Shown here: positions 31,322-40,566 of the stretch, piece after piece
How the letters are laid out: each line of letters opens with the position of its first letter
How positions within the stretch are numbered: the stretch's first letter is position 1
NCBI GenBank assembly: GCA_963553325.1
Contig: CAUVOF010000001.1
Location: forward strand, 1-64,000
Direction: 5' to 3'
From: Cardiobacterium sp963553325
GTDB lineage: Bacteria > Pseudomonadota > Gammaproteobacteria > Cardiobacteriales > Cardiobacteriaceae
Length of the DNA stretch: 64,000 nucleotides
The notes under the pieces: generated by a model
What the model was told of the DNA's origin: nothing
Seen by the model: the letters and a program-made list of their open reading frames with translations, nothing else
Database searches by the model: none
Position numbers and translations under genes: made by a program

Positions 31322-32584
31322 ATGAATCTCAGCGAACTAAAACAAAAAAGCTCCCAGGAAATCCTTGCCCTCGCCGAATCCATGGGACTGGAAGACATCT
31401 CCCGCAAGCGCAAACAAGACCTCATCTTCACCATCCTCAAAGCACACGCCAAAGGCGGCGAAGAAATCAGCGGCGACGGCACCCTCGAACTCATGCCAGA
31501 CGGCTACGGCTTCCTCCGTGCCGAAGTCAATTCCTACCAGGCAAACCCCGACGACATCTACGTCCCGCCCGGCCTTATCCGCCGCGGCAACCTGCGCACC
31601 GGCGACACCATCACCGGCAAAATCCGTCCGCCAAAAGACAACGAACGCTACTTCGCGCTGACCAAAATCGACAGCATCAACTTCGACGAACGCGGCGCCG
31701 CCAAACACAAAATTCCCTTTGAAAACCTGACCCCGCTGCACGCCGACGAAATGCTCCAGCTGGAACTCGGCAACGGCAGCAGCGAAGACATCACGCCGCG
31801 CATGATTGACCTCATCGCCCCCATCGGCAAAGGCCAGCGCGGCCTCATCGTCTCGCCGCCGAAAGCGGGCAAAACCGTGATGCTGCAAAACATCGCCCAG
31901 TCCATCACGCAAAACCACCCTGAGTGCTACCTCATCGTCCTCCTCATCGACGAGCGCCCGGAAGAAGTCACCGAAATGCAGCGCAGCGTCCGCGGCGAAG
32001 TTATCTCCTCCACCTTCGACGAACCGGCGCAGCGCCATGTGCAAGTCGCGGAAATGGTCATCGAAAAAGCAAAGCGCCTGGTCGAGCACAAAAAAGACGT
32101 CATCATCCTCTGCGATTCCATCACCCGCTTGGCGCGTGCCTACAACACCATCACCCCGGCATCGAGCAAGATTTTGAGCGGCGGGGTCGATGCCAGCGCG
32201 CTGCAACGCCCGAAGCGCTTCTTTGGCGCAGCGCGTAACACCGAAGAAGCCGGCTCGCTCACCATTATCGCCACCGCCCTGGTCGATACCGGCTCAAAAA
32301 TGGACGAAGTCATCTACGAAGAATTCAAAGGCACCGGCAACATGGAAATCCACTTGAACCGCCGCATCGCCGAAAAACGCATCTTCCCGGCGATTGACAT
32401 CAACCCCTCCGGCACGCGCCGCGAAGAGTTGATGATAGAGCCGGACATCCTGCAAAAAACCTGGATACTGCGCAAAATCCTGCACCCGATGGACGAGCTG
32501 CAAGCGAGCGAGTTCTTGCTGGAACGCCTGAAAAACACCAAAACCAACGAAGAATTCTTCCAGTCGATGAAGAACGTCAAATAA
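31322..32584 (+). CDS. rho: Transcription termination factor Rho
   Basis: The 420-residue hexameric RNA helicase shows MNLSELKQKSSQEILALAES (N-terminal helix bundle), the RNA-binding OSB fold with GYGFLR, Walker A PPKAGKTVML, Walker B VIILCDSITRLARAYN, the Q-loop and the R-loop region (SGGVDASALQRPKRFFGAAR). Length equals the E. coli protein (419). No inserted domain is present. Confidence 0.98.
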   Translation: MNLSELKQKSSQEILALAESMGLEDISRKRKQDLIFTILKAHAKGGEEISGDGTLELMPDGYGFLRAEVNSYQANPDDIYVPPGLIRRGNLRTGDTITGKIRPPKDNERYFALTKIDSINFDERGAAKHKIPFENLTPLHADEMLQLELGNGSSEDITPRMIDLIAPIGKGQRGLIVSPPKAGKTVMLQNIAQSITQNHPECYLIVLLIDERPEEVTEMQRSVRGEVISSTFDEPAQRHVQVAEMVIEKAKRLVEHKKDVIILCDSITRLARAYNTITPASSKILSGGVDASALQRPKRFFGAARNTEEAGSLTIIATALVDTGSKMDEVIYEEFKGTGNMEIHLNRRIAEKRIFPAIDINPSGTRREELMIEPDILQKTWILRKILHPMDELQASEFLLERLKNTKTNEEFFQSMKNVK

Positions 32585-32612
32585 AAAATCCCGCCACTTG
32601 GCGGGATTTTTT
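32583..32612. terminator. Bidirectional terminator after rho
   Basis: TCCCGCC pairs with GGCGGGA, extended by A6/T6, around an ACTT loop. Confidence 0.85.
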
Positions 32613-32628
32613 TGCGGCGGCGATTGCG

Positions 32629-33639
32629 TCAGGGCAACGCCGCTTTTCCCAGCATGCCGGGGTGTTCAGCAACTATTGCCGCGGGAATGACGCTGCCCGC
32701 GGGATGGGCGTGCGCGGCGGCGCGGGCGGGCAGCAGCGGGCCGATATAAATGCCCTCTGGTACAAGGTAGAAGTATGGGTAGAGGTAGTGGCGTGGCTGG
32801 TAGGGGTAGTCTTGCATTGCCTGCGGCGCGAGGCGTTGCAAAGTGTCGTGCAGCCACTGGGCGCGTTGTTCGCGCAGGCTTTGGGCGGCGGGGCTGTCGT
32901 TCAGCGGCTGCGGCGTGCCGTCGCCCAGCCAAAAGAGGTCTTCCAGTTCAACCCCGCGCCCGGCGGCGAGGCTGTAAGTGATGCCGCTGTCAGCAGCGTA
33001 AGGCGTGCCGCAGCTGTTTTCTTCGTGGATATGAAAACTCGCGTATGAGGCGCTGAGCAGGGTCGGGGTGAAGGTAACGCGGTATTGCAGTGTCGCGCGT
33101 TGTCCGGCAGGCAGCGCGGCGAGGCATTGGCGGCGGGTGGCGAGGATGTTGAGCGCTTGCGCGCGCAGGTACTGGTTCAGCGTGGCGCGTTGTGCGGCGG
33201 GATAACCGGCGGCAAGCAGCGGGTGTTCCAAGCCGCTTTCGGGGTCGCGGTACCATTGCAGGGTTTTGTCCTGCATCTGCGTTGTCGCGGTTTTGGTGAA
33301 GGCGACGTCGGCAAGCAGGGCGGCGGCAAAGGGCAGTTCGCTGGCGTAGAGGTGGTTATCCGGGTCGCTAACGGGCGCGGCGTAGGGCGCAAGCGGGCGG
33401 TCGTTCCACCAGGCTTTGCCGTCTTGCAGGCGCAAGGTGTCGCCCGCTTCGCTTTGGTAACAGGTGCCACCCGGACAGGCGGACGGGGTCAGCGGCTGCG
33501 GCAGGCGCTCGCTTTCGTCGTACCAGGCAAGCGCGTCTTCGCTGGCGACGATGTGGCGGCCACCGCTTTCGCCACGGTAAACGGCGGCGGATGCGAGGGT
33601 GGGGGCGAAGGCAAGGACGGCGGCGAGGAAGATGCGCAT
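32629..33639 (-). CDS. Secreted protein of unknown function
   Basis: The 336-residue protein has a Sec signal (MRIFLAAVLAFAPTLASA). Two early Cys (SACPGGTCYQ) may form a disulfide. The C-terminal half (HIHEENSCGTPYAADSGITY, then GRGVELEDLFWLGDG) recalls the DUF3298/RsiV-like periplasmic domain, where a folded sheet is followed by an LxDLF segment; this is a weak match by eye. It starts eight bases after holB and ends the long fab-mltG-tmk-holB transcript, so it may have an envelope role. No enzyme motif recognised. Confidence 0.7.
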   Translation of the reverse strand: MRIFLAAVLAFAPTLASAAVYRGESGGRHIVASEDALAWYDESERLPQPLTPSACPGGTCYQSEAGDTLRLQDGKAWWNDRPLAPYAAPVSDPDNHLYASELPFAAALLADVAFTKTATTQMQDKTLQWYRDPESGLEHPLLAAGYPAAQRATLNQYLRAQALNILATRRQCLAALPAGQRATLQYRVTFTPTLLSASYASFHIHEENSCGTPYAADSGITYSLAAGRGVELEDLFWLGDGTPQPLNDSPAAQSLREQRAQWLHDTLQRLAPQAMQDYPYQPRHYLYPYFYLVPEGIYIGPLLPARAAAHAHPAGSVIPAAIVAEHPGMLGKAALP

Positions 33640-33647
33640 GGTGTTCG

Positions 33648-34580
33648 CTATAGCTCAAGGTTGCGCTTGTCGCAGGTTTCCAGCAGCAGCGCCTTGATGT
33701 TCAGGGTTTGCCCGATTTGCTGCCGCTCTGGGCGGCGCAGTTCGCTGAGGCGGGCATAGAGGGTATGCAGGCGGTTCAGGTCGAGTGCTTGCAGGTCGCT
33801 CTGGTATTGGTGCAGGCGGGGTTCGCTGTTGTTCAACTGGCGGCAGCTGATGATGGCTTCCAGCTGGCTTTGCAGGTAGTCGTTCAAGTCGCCGTCCTTG
33901 AGGCGGTCGAGGTGATGCAGGTAGGCGGTCGCCCGCTGCGGTTGGCGCAGGTAGGCGATGAGCAGGTCGATGTCTGCCAGCGGGTCGGGCGCGTCCGGGT
34001 GGGCAAGCGCCTGATGCGGGTTGCCGTGGTGCAAGGCGAGGCTGGCGGCAGCCTGTTCGGCGCTGAATTGGTGCGCGTCGATAAGCCAGGCTTGCGCCTG
34101 CTCGGCGCTTGGCTGTGGCAGGGTAACGACGTGGCTGCGGCTCAAGATGGTCGCTTTGACCGCGCGGCGGTTGGTCGCGCTCAAGATGAAGCGGCTGTGC
34201 AGCGGCGGCTCTTCCAGGGTTTTCAGCAGGGCGTTGAGCGCGTAGGGGTTGTAGCTGTCGATGGCACCGAGGTAGGTGATGCGCAGCGCGCCGATGGCCG
34301 GGGTTTTTTGCAGGGTCTCGCCGAGTTCGCGGATGTCTTCGATTTTGCAGGGCTCAAAATAGCTTGCGGTATCGGGGTGGGTGCCTTGTGCGAGCAGGTG
34401 GCAGGCTTTGCAATGGCCGCAGGGACGCTCGCCCGCTTCCAGGCAAAGGGCGCGGGCGATGATGGCTTGCGCCATGTCGTCGGCATTGCCGCGCTGCGGA
34501 TCGATGAGAAGCAGGGTCGCGGGCAGTTGGTCGGCGAGGCGGTCGAGGCCGCGATAGTGCAGGTCGGTCCAGGGGAGCAT
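33648..34580 (-). CDS. holB: DNA polymerase III subunit delta'
   Basis: The 310-residue clamp-loader subunit has the zinc-binding module CGHCKACHLLAQGTHPD with an upstream Cys in ARALCLEAGERPC. The sensor-like segments NALLKTLEEPP and FILSATNRRAVKATILSRSH complete the family pattern. As usual for delta', the P-loop is degenerate (IDPQRGNADDM). The tmk-holB order is conserved in gammaproteobacteria. Confidence 0.92.
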   Translation of the reverse strand: MLPWTDLHYRGLDRLADQLPATLLLIDPQRGNADDMAQAIIARALCLEAGERPCGHCKACHLLAQGTHPDTASYFEPCKIEDIRELGETLQKTPAIGALRITYLGAIDSYNPYALNALLKTLEEPPLHSRFILSATNRRAVKATILSRSHVVTLPQPSAEQAQAWLIDAHQFSAEQAAASLALHHGNPHQALAHPDAPDPLADIDLLIAYLRQPQRATAYLHHLDRLKDGDLNDYLQSQLEAIISCRQLNNSEPRLHQYQSDLQALDLNRLHTLYARLSELRRPERQQIGQTLNIKALLLETCDKRNLEL

Positions 34581-34586
34581 GGTGGT

Positions 34587-35204
34587 TCAGGCTTGGCGCA
34601 GTGCTTCTAAATGCGGGCGGATGCGGGCAAAGACGCTTTGTTCGTCGCCTTCGGCGTCTATCAATACCGCGTTCGTTTCTTTGGCGCGGGCGCGGTAACC
34701 GGCGGCGACGCGGGCGAAGAAGTCGGCGTCTTCGGCTTCGAAGCGGTCTTGCGCGGCGCCGCGCTGTGCCAGGCGCGCGCTGGCGGTGGCGGGGCTACAG
34801 TCGAGTATCAGCGCGAGGTCGGGGGGGTGGTCGGTGTCGCTTGCCGCTTCGAGTGCGGCAATGGTCGCTTGCGGGATGCCGCGCCCGTAGTGCTGATAGG
34901 CGTAGGTGGCGTCGCGGTAACGGTCGGAGATGTACCATTCGCCGCGGGCGAGGGCGGGCAGGATGCGTTGTTGCAGGTGGGCGCGGCGGGCGGCGAGGAG
35001 CAGCAGCAGTTCGCTTAAGGAGTCGGCGTTGGTCGTGCGGTCTAGCAAGACGTCGCGCAGGCGCTCGCCAAAGGGCGTGCCGCCTGGCTCGCGTCCGTAG
35101 TGGGCGGGAATGCCGTTGGCGGCGCACCACGTCTGGATGTGGGCGAGTTGGCTGCTTTTGCCGACGCCTTCGCTGCCATCCAGGGTGATGAAGCGCCCGC
35201 TCAT
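34587..35204 (-). CDS. tmk: Thymidylate kinase
   Basis: The 205-residue enzyme phosphorylates dTMP. The P-loop is LDGSEGVGKSSQ, the DR motif is ISDRYRDATYAYQHYGRGIP, and a LID-like Arg-rich segment is ARLAQRGAAQDRFE. It overlaps mltG by four bases and precedes holB by six. Confidence 0.94.
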   Translation of the reverse strand: MSGRFITLDGSEGVGKSSQLAHIQTWCAANGIPAHYGREPGGTPFGERLRDVLLDRTTNADSLSELLLLLAARRAHLQQRILPALARGEWYISDRYRDATYAYQHYGRGIPQATIAALEAASDTDHPPDLALILDCSPATASARLAQRGAAQDRFEAEDADFFARVAAGYRARAKETNAVLIDAEGDEQSVFARIRPHLEALRQA

Positions 35205-36211
35205 TTGGGCTGCTGCTGTTGTTTGAGGTAGCGGGCGACTGCCTGCTGGTGTTCTTCGTAGGTGGCGCTGAAGGTGTGGCCGCCTTTGCCATCGGCGACG
35301 AAGTAGAGGCTGTCGCCGTCAGCCGGGTGTAACGCGGCTTCGATGCTCGCCTTGCCGGGCAGGGCGATGGGGGTCGGCGGCAGGCCTTTGTTGATGTAGG
35401 TGTTGTACGGCGTGTCGGTTTGCAGGTGCTTGCGCGTCAGGTCGCCGTGGTAGTCGGCGGCGCCGTAGATGACGCTGGGGTCGGTTTGCAGCAGCATGTC
35501 TTTTTCCAGGCGACGCACAAAGACGCCGGCGATTTGTGGGCGTTCGCTCGCCACCCCGGTCTCTTTTTCAATGATGGAGGCGAGGATGAGTGCCTGGTAA
35601 GGGGTGGTGATGGGCAGGTCGTCGGCGCGGTTCGGCCAGGCGGCTTCCAGCGTTTTCTGCATTTCGCCATGCATGCGTTTTAGCAGTTCGAGGTCGCTGG
35701 TGCCACGGTGGAACTGGTAGGTTTCCGGCATGAACCAGCCTTCCGGGTGGCCGTCGATGCCGAGCAGGGTAGCGATTTGCGCGTCCGTTTTATTGTTCAG
35801 TATGTGTTCGATGCCTGCGGTTTGTTCGAGGTTGGCGCGTAGGTCTTTGAAGGTTTTGCCTTCGACGACGGTGATGTTGTACACCACCACTTTGCCGTTG
35901 GTGATGTCGTTAATCAGCGCGGGCAGGCTGGCTTTAGGGTCAATGCGGTAGTCGCCCGCCTTGATGTTTGCCGCCTGCGGGTTGAGGCGGGCATACATCG
36001 GCAGCACCCAGTCGCTGTGGATGATGCCGCGCCGGTTGAGCTCGCGGTTGAGGCTGGTGAGGGTATCGCCGGGTTTGACGGTAACGATACCGTCACCTTC
36101 GGTAACGAGCGGCGCGTTCAGTGCTTTTTGGTATTGCAGGTAGAAGACGCCCAGCGCCCAGGCGGCGAGCAGAATGATGGTAAGGAAGAGGTTGAGGATA
36201 AGGCGTTTCAT
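35201..36211 (-). CDS. mltG: Endolytic murein transglycosylase MltG (YceG)
   Basis: The 336-residue single-pass inner-membrane enzyme ends nascent peptidoglycan strands. It has an N-terminal anchor (LFLTIILLAAWALGVFYLQY) and a LysM-like domain (VKPGDTLTSLNRELNRRGII). The catalytic region includes EGWFMPETYQF and the active Glu in ILASIIEKETG, and the terminal motif is NTYINKGLPPTPIALPGKAS. All match YceG. It overlaps fabF and tmk by four bases each. pabC, often between fabF and mltG, is missing. Confidence 0.95.
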   Translation of the reverse strand: MKRLILNLFLTIILLAAWALGVFYLQYQKALNAPLVTEGDGIVTVKPGDTLTSLNRELNRRGIIHSDWVLPMYARLNPQAANIKAGDYRIDPKASLPALINDITNGKVVVYNITVVEGKTFKDLRANLEQTAGIEHILNNKTDAQIATLLGIDGHPEGWFMPETYQFHRGTSDLELLKRMHGEMQKTLEAAWPNRADDLPITTPYQALILASIIEKETGVASERPQIAGVFVRRLEKDMLLQTDPSVIYGAADYHGDLTRKHLQTDTPYNTYINKGLPPTPIALPGKASIEAALHPADGDSLYFVADGKGGHTFSATYEEHQQAVARYLKQQQQPK

Positions 36212-37476
36212 GGTTGGTACCGTCGCAGCAGGATACAGGCATTGGTGCCACCAAAGCCGAAGGAATTGGAAAGGGCGATGTCGATTTTCATCGGTCGCGC
36301 CTGGTGCGGCACGTAATCAAGGTCGCAGCCTTCGCCGGGCTGGTCGAGGTTGATGGTTGGCGGCGCGATTTGGTCGCGCAGGGCGAGCAGGCTGAAGATG
36401 GCTTCCAGGCCACCGGCGGCACCGAGGGCGTGTCCGGTCATTGATTTGGTGCTGCTGACAGCGAGGCGATAGGCGTGTTCGCCAAAGGTTTTTTTGATAG
36501 CACGGGTTTCGGCGATGTCGCCCGCCGGGGTTGAGGTGCCGTGTGCGTTGATGTAATCCACCGCTTCTGCGGCGATGTCCGCGTCTTTGAGGGCGAGGCT
36601 CATGCAGCGTGCCGCGCCGGCACCGTCTTCGAGCGGGGCGGTCATGTGGTAGGCGTCCGAACTCATACCCATGCCGATGATTTCGCCGTGAATGGTCGCG
36701 CCGCGCGCCAGGGCGTGTTCGAGGCTTTCGAGGACGAGTACGCCGGCACCGTCGCCCAAGACGAAGCCGTCGCGGTCTTTGTCCCACGGGCGTGAGGCGC
36801 GCTGCGGTTCGTCGTTGCGGGTAGAAAGCGCTTTGGCAGCGGCGAAGCCGGCGATGCCCATGTCGTTGCCTGCGCTTTCTGCACCGCCGGCAATCATTAC
36901 GTCAACATCACCCATTTGTATCATGCGGTAGGCTTGGGCGACGGAATGGGTGGCGCTGGCGCAGGCGGTAACGGTGGCAAGCGTTGGCCCCTTGATGCCG
37001 TAGCGGATAGAAAGGTTGCCGGCAATCATGTTGACGATGTTTTTCGGCACGTAAAACGGTGAGACGCGGCGCGCGCCACGTTCGAGAAATTCGCGGTAGC
37101 CGTCCAGCATGCCCGGCAGGCCACCGATGCCGGAACCGATGATGATACCGCTGCGTTCGGCCAGCGCGGCGTGGCTAAAATCGAGCCCGCTGTCGCTGAT
37201 GGCATCGGCGGCGGCGGCGAAGCCGTAATGAATGAAGCCGTCCATTTTGCGCGCTTCTTTTACGTCAAGATAGCGGCCAAGCTCAAAGCCCTGGACGGCG
37301 CCACGGAAGCGCACGGGCAAATCCGAGGGGTCATAATCGGTGATGGGGGTGATGCCGCTCTTGCCAGTGAGGATGTTTTCCCAGGCGCTGGTGATGCTGC
37401 TGCCGACCGGGCTGACTATGCCCATGCCGGTCACGACGACACGTGGTATGGCTCTGCTGCGGGTGGTTTGCGTCAT
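36208..37476 (-). CDS. fabF: 3-oxoacyl-ACP synthase II
   Basis: The 422-residue condensing enzyme elongates acyl-ACP. The active Cys is in TVTACASATHS, the catalytic histidines in INAHGTSTPAGD and STKSMTGHALGAAG, and the glycine-rich end is NSFGFGGTNACILLRR. It follows acpP after a terminator-like hairpin. Confidence 0.96.
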   Translation of the reverse strand: MTQTTRSRAIPRVVVTGMGIVSPVGSSITSAWENILTGKSGITPITDYDPSDLPVRFRGAVQGFELGRYLDVKEARKMDGFIHYGFAAAADAISDSGLDFSHAALAERSGIIIGSGIGGLPGMLDGYREFLERGARRVSPFYVPKNIVNMIAGNLSIRYGIKGPTLATVTACASATHSVAQAYRMIQMGDVDVMIAGGAESAGNDMGIAGFAAAKALSTRNDEPQRASRPWDKDRDGFVLGDGAGVLVLESLEHALARGATIHGEIIGMGMSSDAYHMTAPLEDGAGAARCMSLALKDADIAAEAVDYINAHGTSTPAGDIAETRAIKKTFGEHAYRLAVSSTKSMTGHALGAAGGLEAIFSLLALRDQIAPPTINLDQPGEGCDLDYVPHQARPMKIDIALSNSFGFGGTNACILLRRYQP

Positions 37477-37528
37477 GTGTTTCCTGCCGTTACTGCTGCC
37501 CGGCGGTAAGCCGCGCGGGTATGGGATA

Positions 37529-37563
37529 CAAAAAAGCCACAGCAGTTGGTACTACCGTGGCTT
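37529..37563 (-). terminator. Terminator-like hairpin between acpP and fabF
   Basis: On the minus strand AAGCCAC pairs with GTGGCTT around 16 nt, followed by TTTTTTG. Partial termination here would make more acpP than fabF mRNA, as commonly needed. Confidence 0.55.
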
Positions 37564-37577
37564 GCCTGGCGACCCGT

Positions 37578-37820
37578 TTAGCCGTTGCTGTTAGCTTTGA
37601 CGTAGTCGATAGCGGTTTGCACGGTGGTGATTTTTTCTGCGTCTTCGTCAGGGATTTCGCAGTCAAATTCTTTTTCCAATGACATAACGAGTTCAACGAG
37701 ATCGAGTGAGTCAGCGCCGAGGTCGTCAATGAAGGCGGCTTCAGGCTTGACCTGCGCCTCATCAACGCTCAACTGCTCTGCGATCACTTTGATGACGCGT
37801 TCTTCGATTGAATTACTCAT
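37578..37820 (-). CDS. acpP: Acyl carrier protein
   Basis: The 80-residue acidic carrier has the phosphopantetheine site DLGADSLDLVELVM with Ser38. It carries acyl chains for FabD, FabH, FabG, FabF and PlsX, all encoded in the same cluster. Confidence 0.98.
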   Translation of the reverse strand: MSNSIEERVIKVIAEQLSVDEAQVKPEAAFIDDLGADSLDLVELVMSLEKEFDCEIPDEDAEKITTVQTAIDYVKANSNG

Positions 37821-37906
37821 GGTGTGTTTTTCCTGGGTTGTGATTGAAGGGGGCGTATTGTAAAAGGTTTATGGGGCAATTGCCACACGGCGGCGGGCGG
37901 CCGGGT

Positions 37907-38644
37907 TTACAGCATATACATGCCGCCGTTGATGTTTAGCGTCTCGCCGGTGATGTAGTCGGCGCGCGCCAGATAGACGACTGCCTCGGCGATGTCTTCT
38001 ACTTGTCCCAGCTTGGCGAGCGGGATTTGTTCAGCGAGTTGTTTTTTCTGCTCTTCCGGCAGTTTGTCGGTCATATCTGTTTGAATGAAACCGGGGGCGA
38101 TGCAATTCACGGTAATACCGCGCGAGCCAACCTCGCGCGCCAGCGATTTGGAAAAGCCGATAAGTCCTGCCTTGGCGGCGGCGTAATTGGTTTGACCTGC
38201 GTTACCCATGACGCCAACCACTGAGGTGATGTTAATAATGCGGCCGCAGCGGGCTTTCATCATGTCGCGCAGCACCGCTTTACTCAGGCGGTAAACGCTG
38301 CTTAGGTTGGTATCAATGACGTTATCCCATTGTTCCGCTTTCATCCGCATTAGCAGGTTATCGTCGGTGATGCCTGCGTTATTAACAAGGATGCCGACCG
38401 GGGCAAAGCTGTCGCCAATATCCTTAATCAGGGCTTCAACCGCATCGTTGTCATTGACGGAGAGTTTTTTGCCACAGCCCTTAAAGCCGCTTTCGCTGAT
38501 GTAGCGGCTGATGGCTTCAGCACCGTTGTCGCTGGTGGCAGTACCAATAACGGTTACACCTTCGCGGCCGAGGGCTTCCAAAATAGCGCGACCGATACCA
38601 CGACTGGCACCGGTTACGAGGGCAACTTGCTCTTGCAGATTCAT
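37907..38644 (-). CDS. fabG: 3-oxoacyl-ACP reductase
   Basis: The 245-residue SDR reduces beta-ketoacyl-ACP with NADPH. The cofactor motif is VTGASRGIGRAI, followed by VNNAGITDD, the serine in NITSVVGVMGN, and NYAAAKAGLIGFSKSLA (Tyr and Lys). It overlaps fabD by four bases. Confidence 0.97.
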   Translation of the reverse strand: MNLQEQVALVTGASRGIGRAILEALGREGVTVIGTATSDNGAEAISRYISESGFKGCGKKLSVNDNDAVEALIKDIGDSFAPVGILVNNAGITDDNLLMRMKAEQWDNVIDTNLSSVYRLSKAVLRDMMKARCGRIINITSVVGVMGNAGQTNYAAAKAGLIGFSKSLAREVGSRGITVNCIAPGFIQTDMTDKLPEEQKKQLAEQIPLAKLGQVEDIAEAVVYLARADYITGETLNINGGMYML

Positions 38645-39579
38645 GGGGTCTCCGTGAGGGCTTGACGGACAGCAGCAACGCTGTCGGGATGGTCAAAGGC
38701 GATAGTACGCAGCGATTTATCAATGCGTTTATTTAGACCGGTAAGCACTTTGCCCGGCCCGGCTTCAATAAAGAGATTCGCACCACGGGTAGCCAGTGCC
38801 TCAATGCATTCAACCCAGCGCACCGGCTGATAGAGTTGCGCACCGAGTGCCGCTTCAATGCCGCCGACGCTGTCATGTGTTTGCGCGTCCACGTTGTGAA
38901 TAATGGTTGCCTGTGGTTTTTGCCAGTTAATTTTGCTGAGATGCAGACCGAGTTTTCCGGCCGCCACGCGCATCAACTCGCAATGTGAGGGAACGCTGAC
39001 CGCCAGGGTAACGGCGCGTTTGGCACCGGCTTGTTTCGCCGCTTCCACCGCCGCTTCTACCGCTGCGGTTTCGCCAGCGATGACAACCTGTCCGGGAGAA
39101 TTGAAATTGGCGGCGCTAACTTTACCGGGGGTACGATTGCAAACGCTGATGACGTCTTCATCGGCCAAGCCCAAAATCGCTGCCATTGCACCCGCACCAG
39201 GCGCGACCGCTTCTTGCATGATTTTGCCGCGCATGTGGACGAGTTGGATTGCCTCGGCGAAAGTCATCGCACCAGCGGCACAAAGGGCGGTGTATTCGCC
39301 AAGCGAGTGGCCCGCCATAAAAGGCGCGTTGATGCCGCATTCGTCGCGCAGGATGTCGGCGCAAGCGATACCGGCGGCGAGTAGCGCGGGTTGGGTAATG
39401 GCAGTTTGGTCTAGCTGGTTGCCTGCTTCGTCTTGGCTAATTTGCCACAGGTCGAGTTTGAGTACGTCGGAGGCTTCTTGAAAGCGCCGCTGCACAACGG
39501 GGTAAGTCGCTGCCAGTTCCTTGAGCATGCCGGGGCTTTGTGAACCCTGACCGGGAAAAATCAATGCAATCGTCGCCAT
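38641..39579 (-). CDS. fabD: Malonyl-CoA:ACP transacylase
   Basis: The 312-residue enzyme loads malonate onto ACP. It shows FPGQGSQSPGM at the start, the nucleophile in GHSLGEYTALCAAG and the catalytic His in VSVPSHCELM. It lies between fabH and fabG in the usual order. Confidence 0.97.
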   Translation of the reverse strand: MATIALIFPGQGSQSPGMLKELAATYPVVQRRFQEASDVLKLDLWQISQDEAGNQLDQTAITQPALLAAGIACADILRDECGINAPFMAGHSLGEYTALCAAGAMTFAEAIQLVHMRGKIMQEAVAPGAGAMAAILGLADEDVISVCNRTPGKVSAANFNSPGQVVIAGETAAVEAAVEAAKQAGAKRAVTLAVSVPSHCELMRVAAGKLGLHLSKINWQKPQATIIHNVDAQTHDSVGGIEAALGAQLYQPVRWVECIEALATRGANLFIEAGPGKVLTGLNKRIDKSLRTIAFDHPDSVAAVRQALTETP

Positions 39580-39597
39580 CTCGCGCTCCTCTGTTAT

Positions 39598-40566
39598 TTA
39601 GTAGGTGATAATGCTGCCGCCCCAAACAAAGCCGCCGCCAAAGGCTTCTAGCAGCAGTTTGTGGCCGCGCCGTATCGTACCGTTTTTAATACCGTAATCC
39701 AACGCCAGCGGGATGGAGGCTGCTGAGGTATTGGCATGTTCGGCAACGGTAAGAATGACTTTTTCCATCGGCAAGTTCAGATGCTCGGCGGTCGCTTTGA
39801 TGATGCGCAAATTGGCCTGATGCGGAATCAGATAGTCAATGTCTTCGGCCTGCATTTGCTGCTGTTCCAGCAATTCGCTGACAAGTCCGGATAGGGTGCG
39901 CACCGCCACTTTAAAAACTTCGCGTCCTTCCATGTGGATGAAGGGCAAACGATCGCCGAGGGTCGCTGCGGCAGACCCACTGCCGCGCGGGACGAAAAGC
40001 AAATCTTTGTAACGGCCATCGCTGTGCAATATCGAGCCGTGGATGCCGGGTTCAGCGGATGCTTCGAGGATAACCGCACCAGCACCGTCGCCAAAGAGGA
40101 TGGCAGTACTGCGGTCACTCCAATCAATAATATTGCTAAATAACTCCGCACCAATGACCAACGCACGTTTGCAATTGCCAGCACGGATGAAGTTATCGGC
40201 GGTTGCCAATGCGAAGATAAAGCCGGAGCAGGCGGCCTGCATATCAAAGGCGGCAATCGCCTGGCAGCCGAGGCGCATCTGCAATTGGCTGGCGTTACTG
40301 GGAAAAACGTGTTCCGGGGTAGAGGTCGCGACAATAATCAGGTCAATCGTTGCCGGATCAATATCTGCTGCCTGGATGGCGTCAAGCGCTGCCTGGTAAG
40401 CGAGATCGGTGCTGCTCTCATCCGGTGCGGCGATGTGGCGCTGCTCGATGCCGGTACGGGTACGAATCCACTCGTCGGAGGTATCCATCCGTTCGGCGAA
40501 TTCGTGGTTGGTCATAATCCGCTGCGGCAAATAGCTGCCGCTACTGAGGATTTTGCTATAAATCAT
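39598..40566 (-). CDS. fabH: 3-oxoacyl-ACP synthase III
   Basis: The 322-residue initiating condensing enzyme uses acetyl-CoA. The catalytic Cys is in DMQAACSGFIFAL, His in LIPHQANLRIIKAT, and Asn in AEHANTSAASIPLAL. It overlaps plsX by four bases. Confidence 0.97.
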   Translation of the reverse strand: MIYSKILSSGSYLPQRIMTNHEFAERMDTSDEWIRTRTGIEQRHIAAPDESSTDLAYQAALDAIQAADIDPATIDLIIVATSTPEHVFPSNASQLQMRLGCQAIAAFDMQAACSGFIFALATADNFIRAGNCKRALVIGAELFSNIIDWSDRSTAILFGDGAGAVILEASAEPGIHGSILHSDGRYKDLLFVPRGSGSAAATLGDRLPFIHMEGREVFKVAVRTLSGLVSELLEQQQMQAEDIDYLIPHQANLRIIKATAEHLNLPMEKVILTVAEHANTSAASIPLALDYGIKNGTIRRGHKLLLEAFGGGFVWGGSIITY

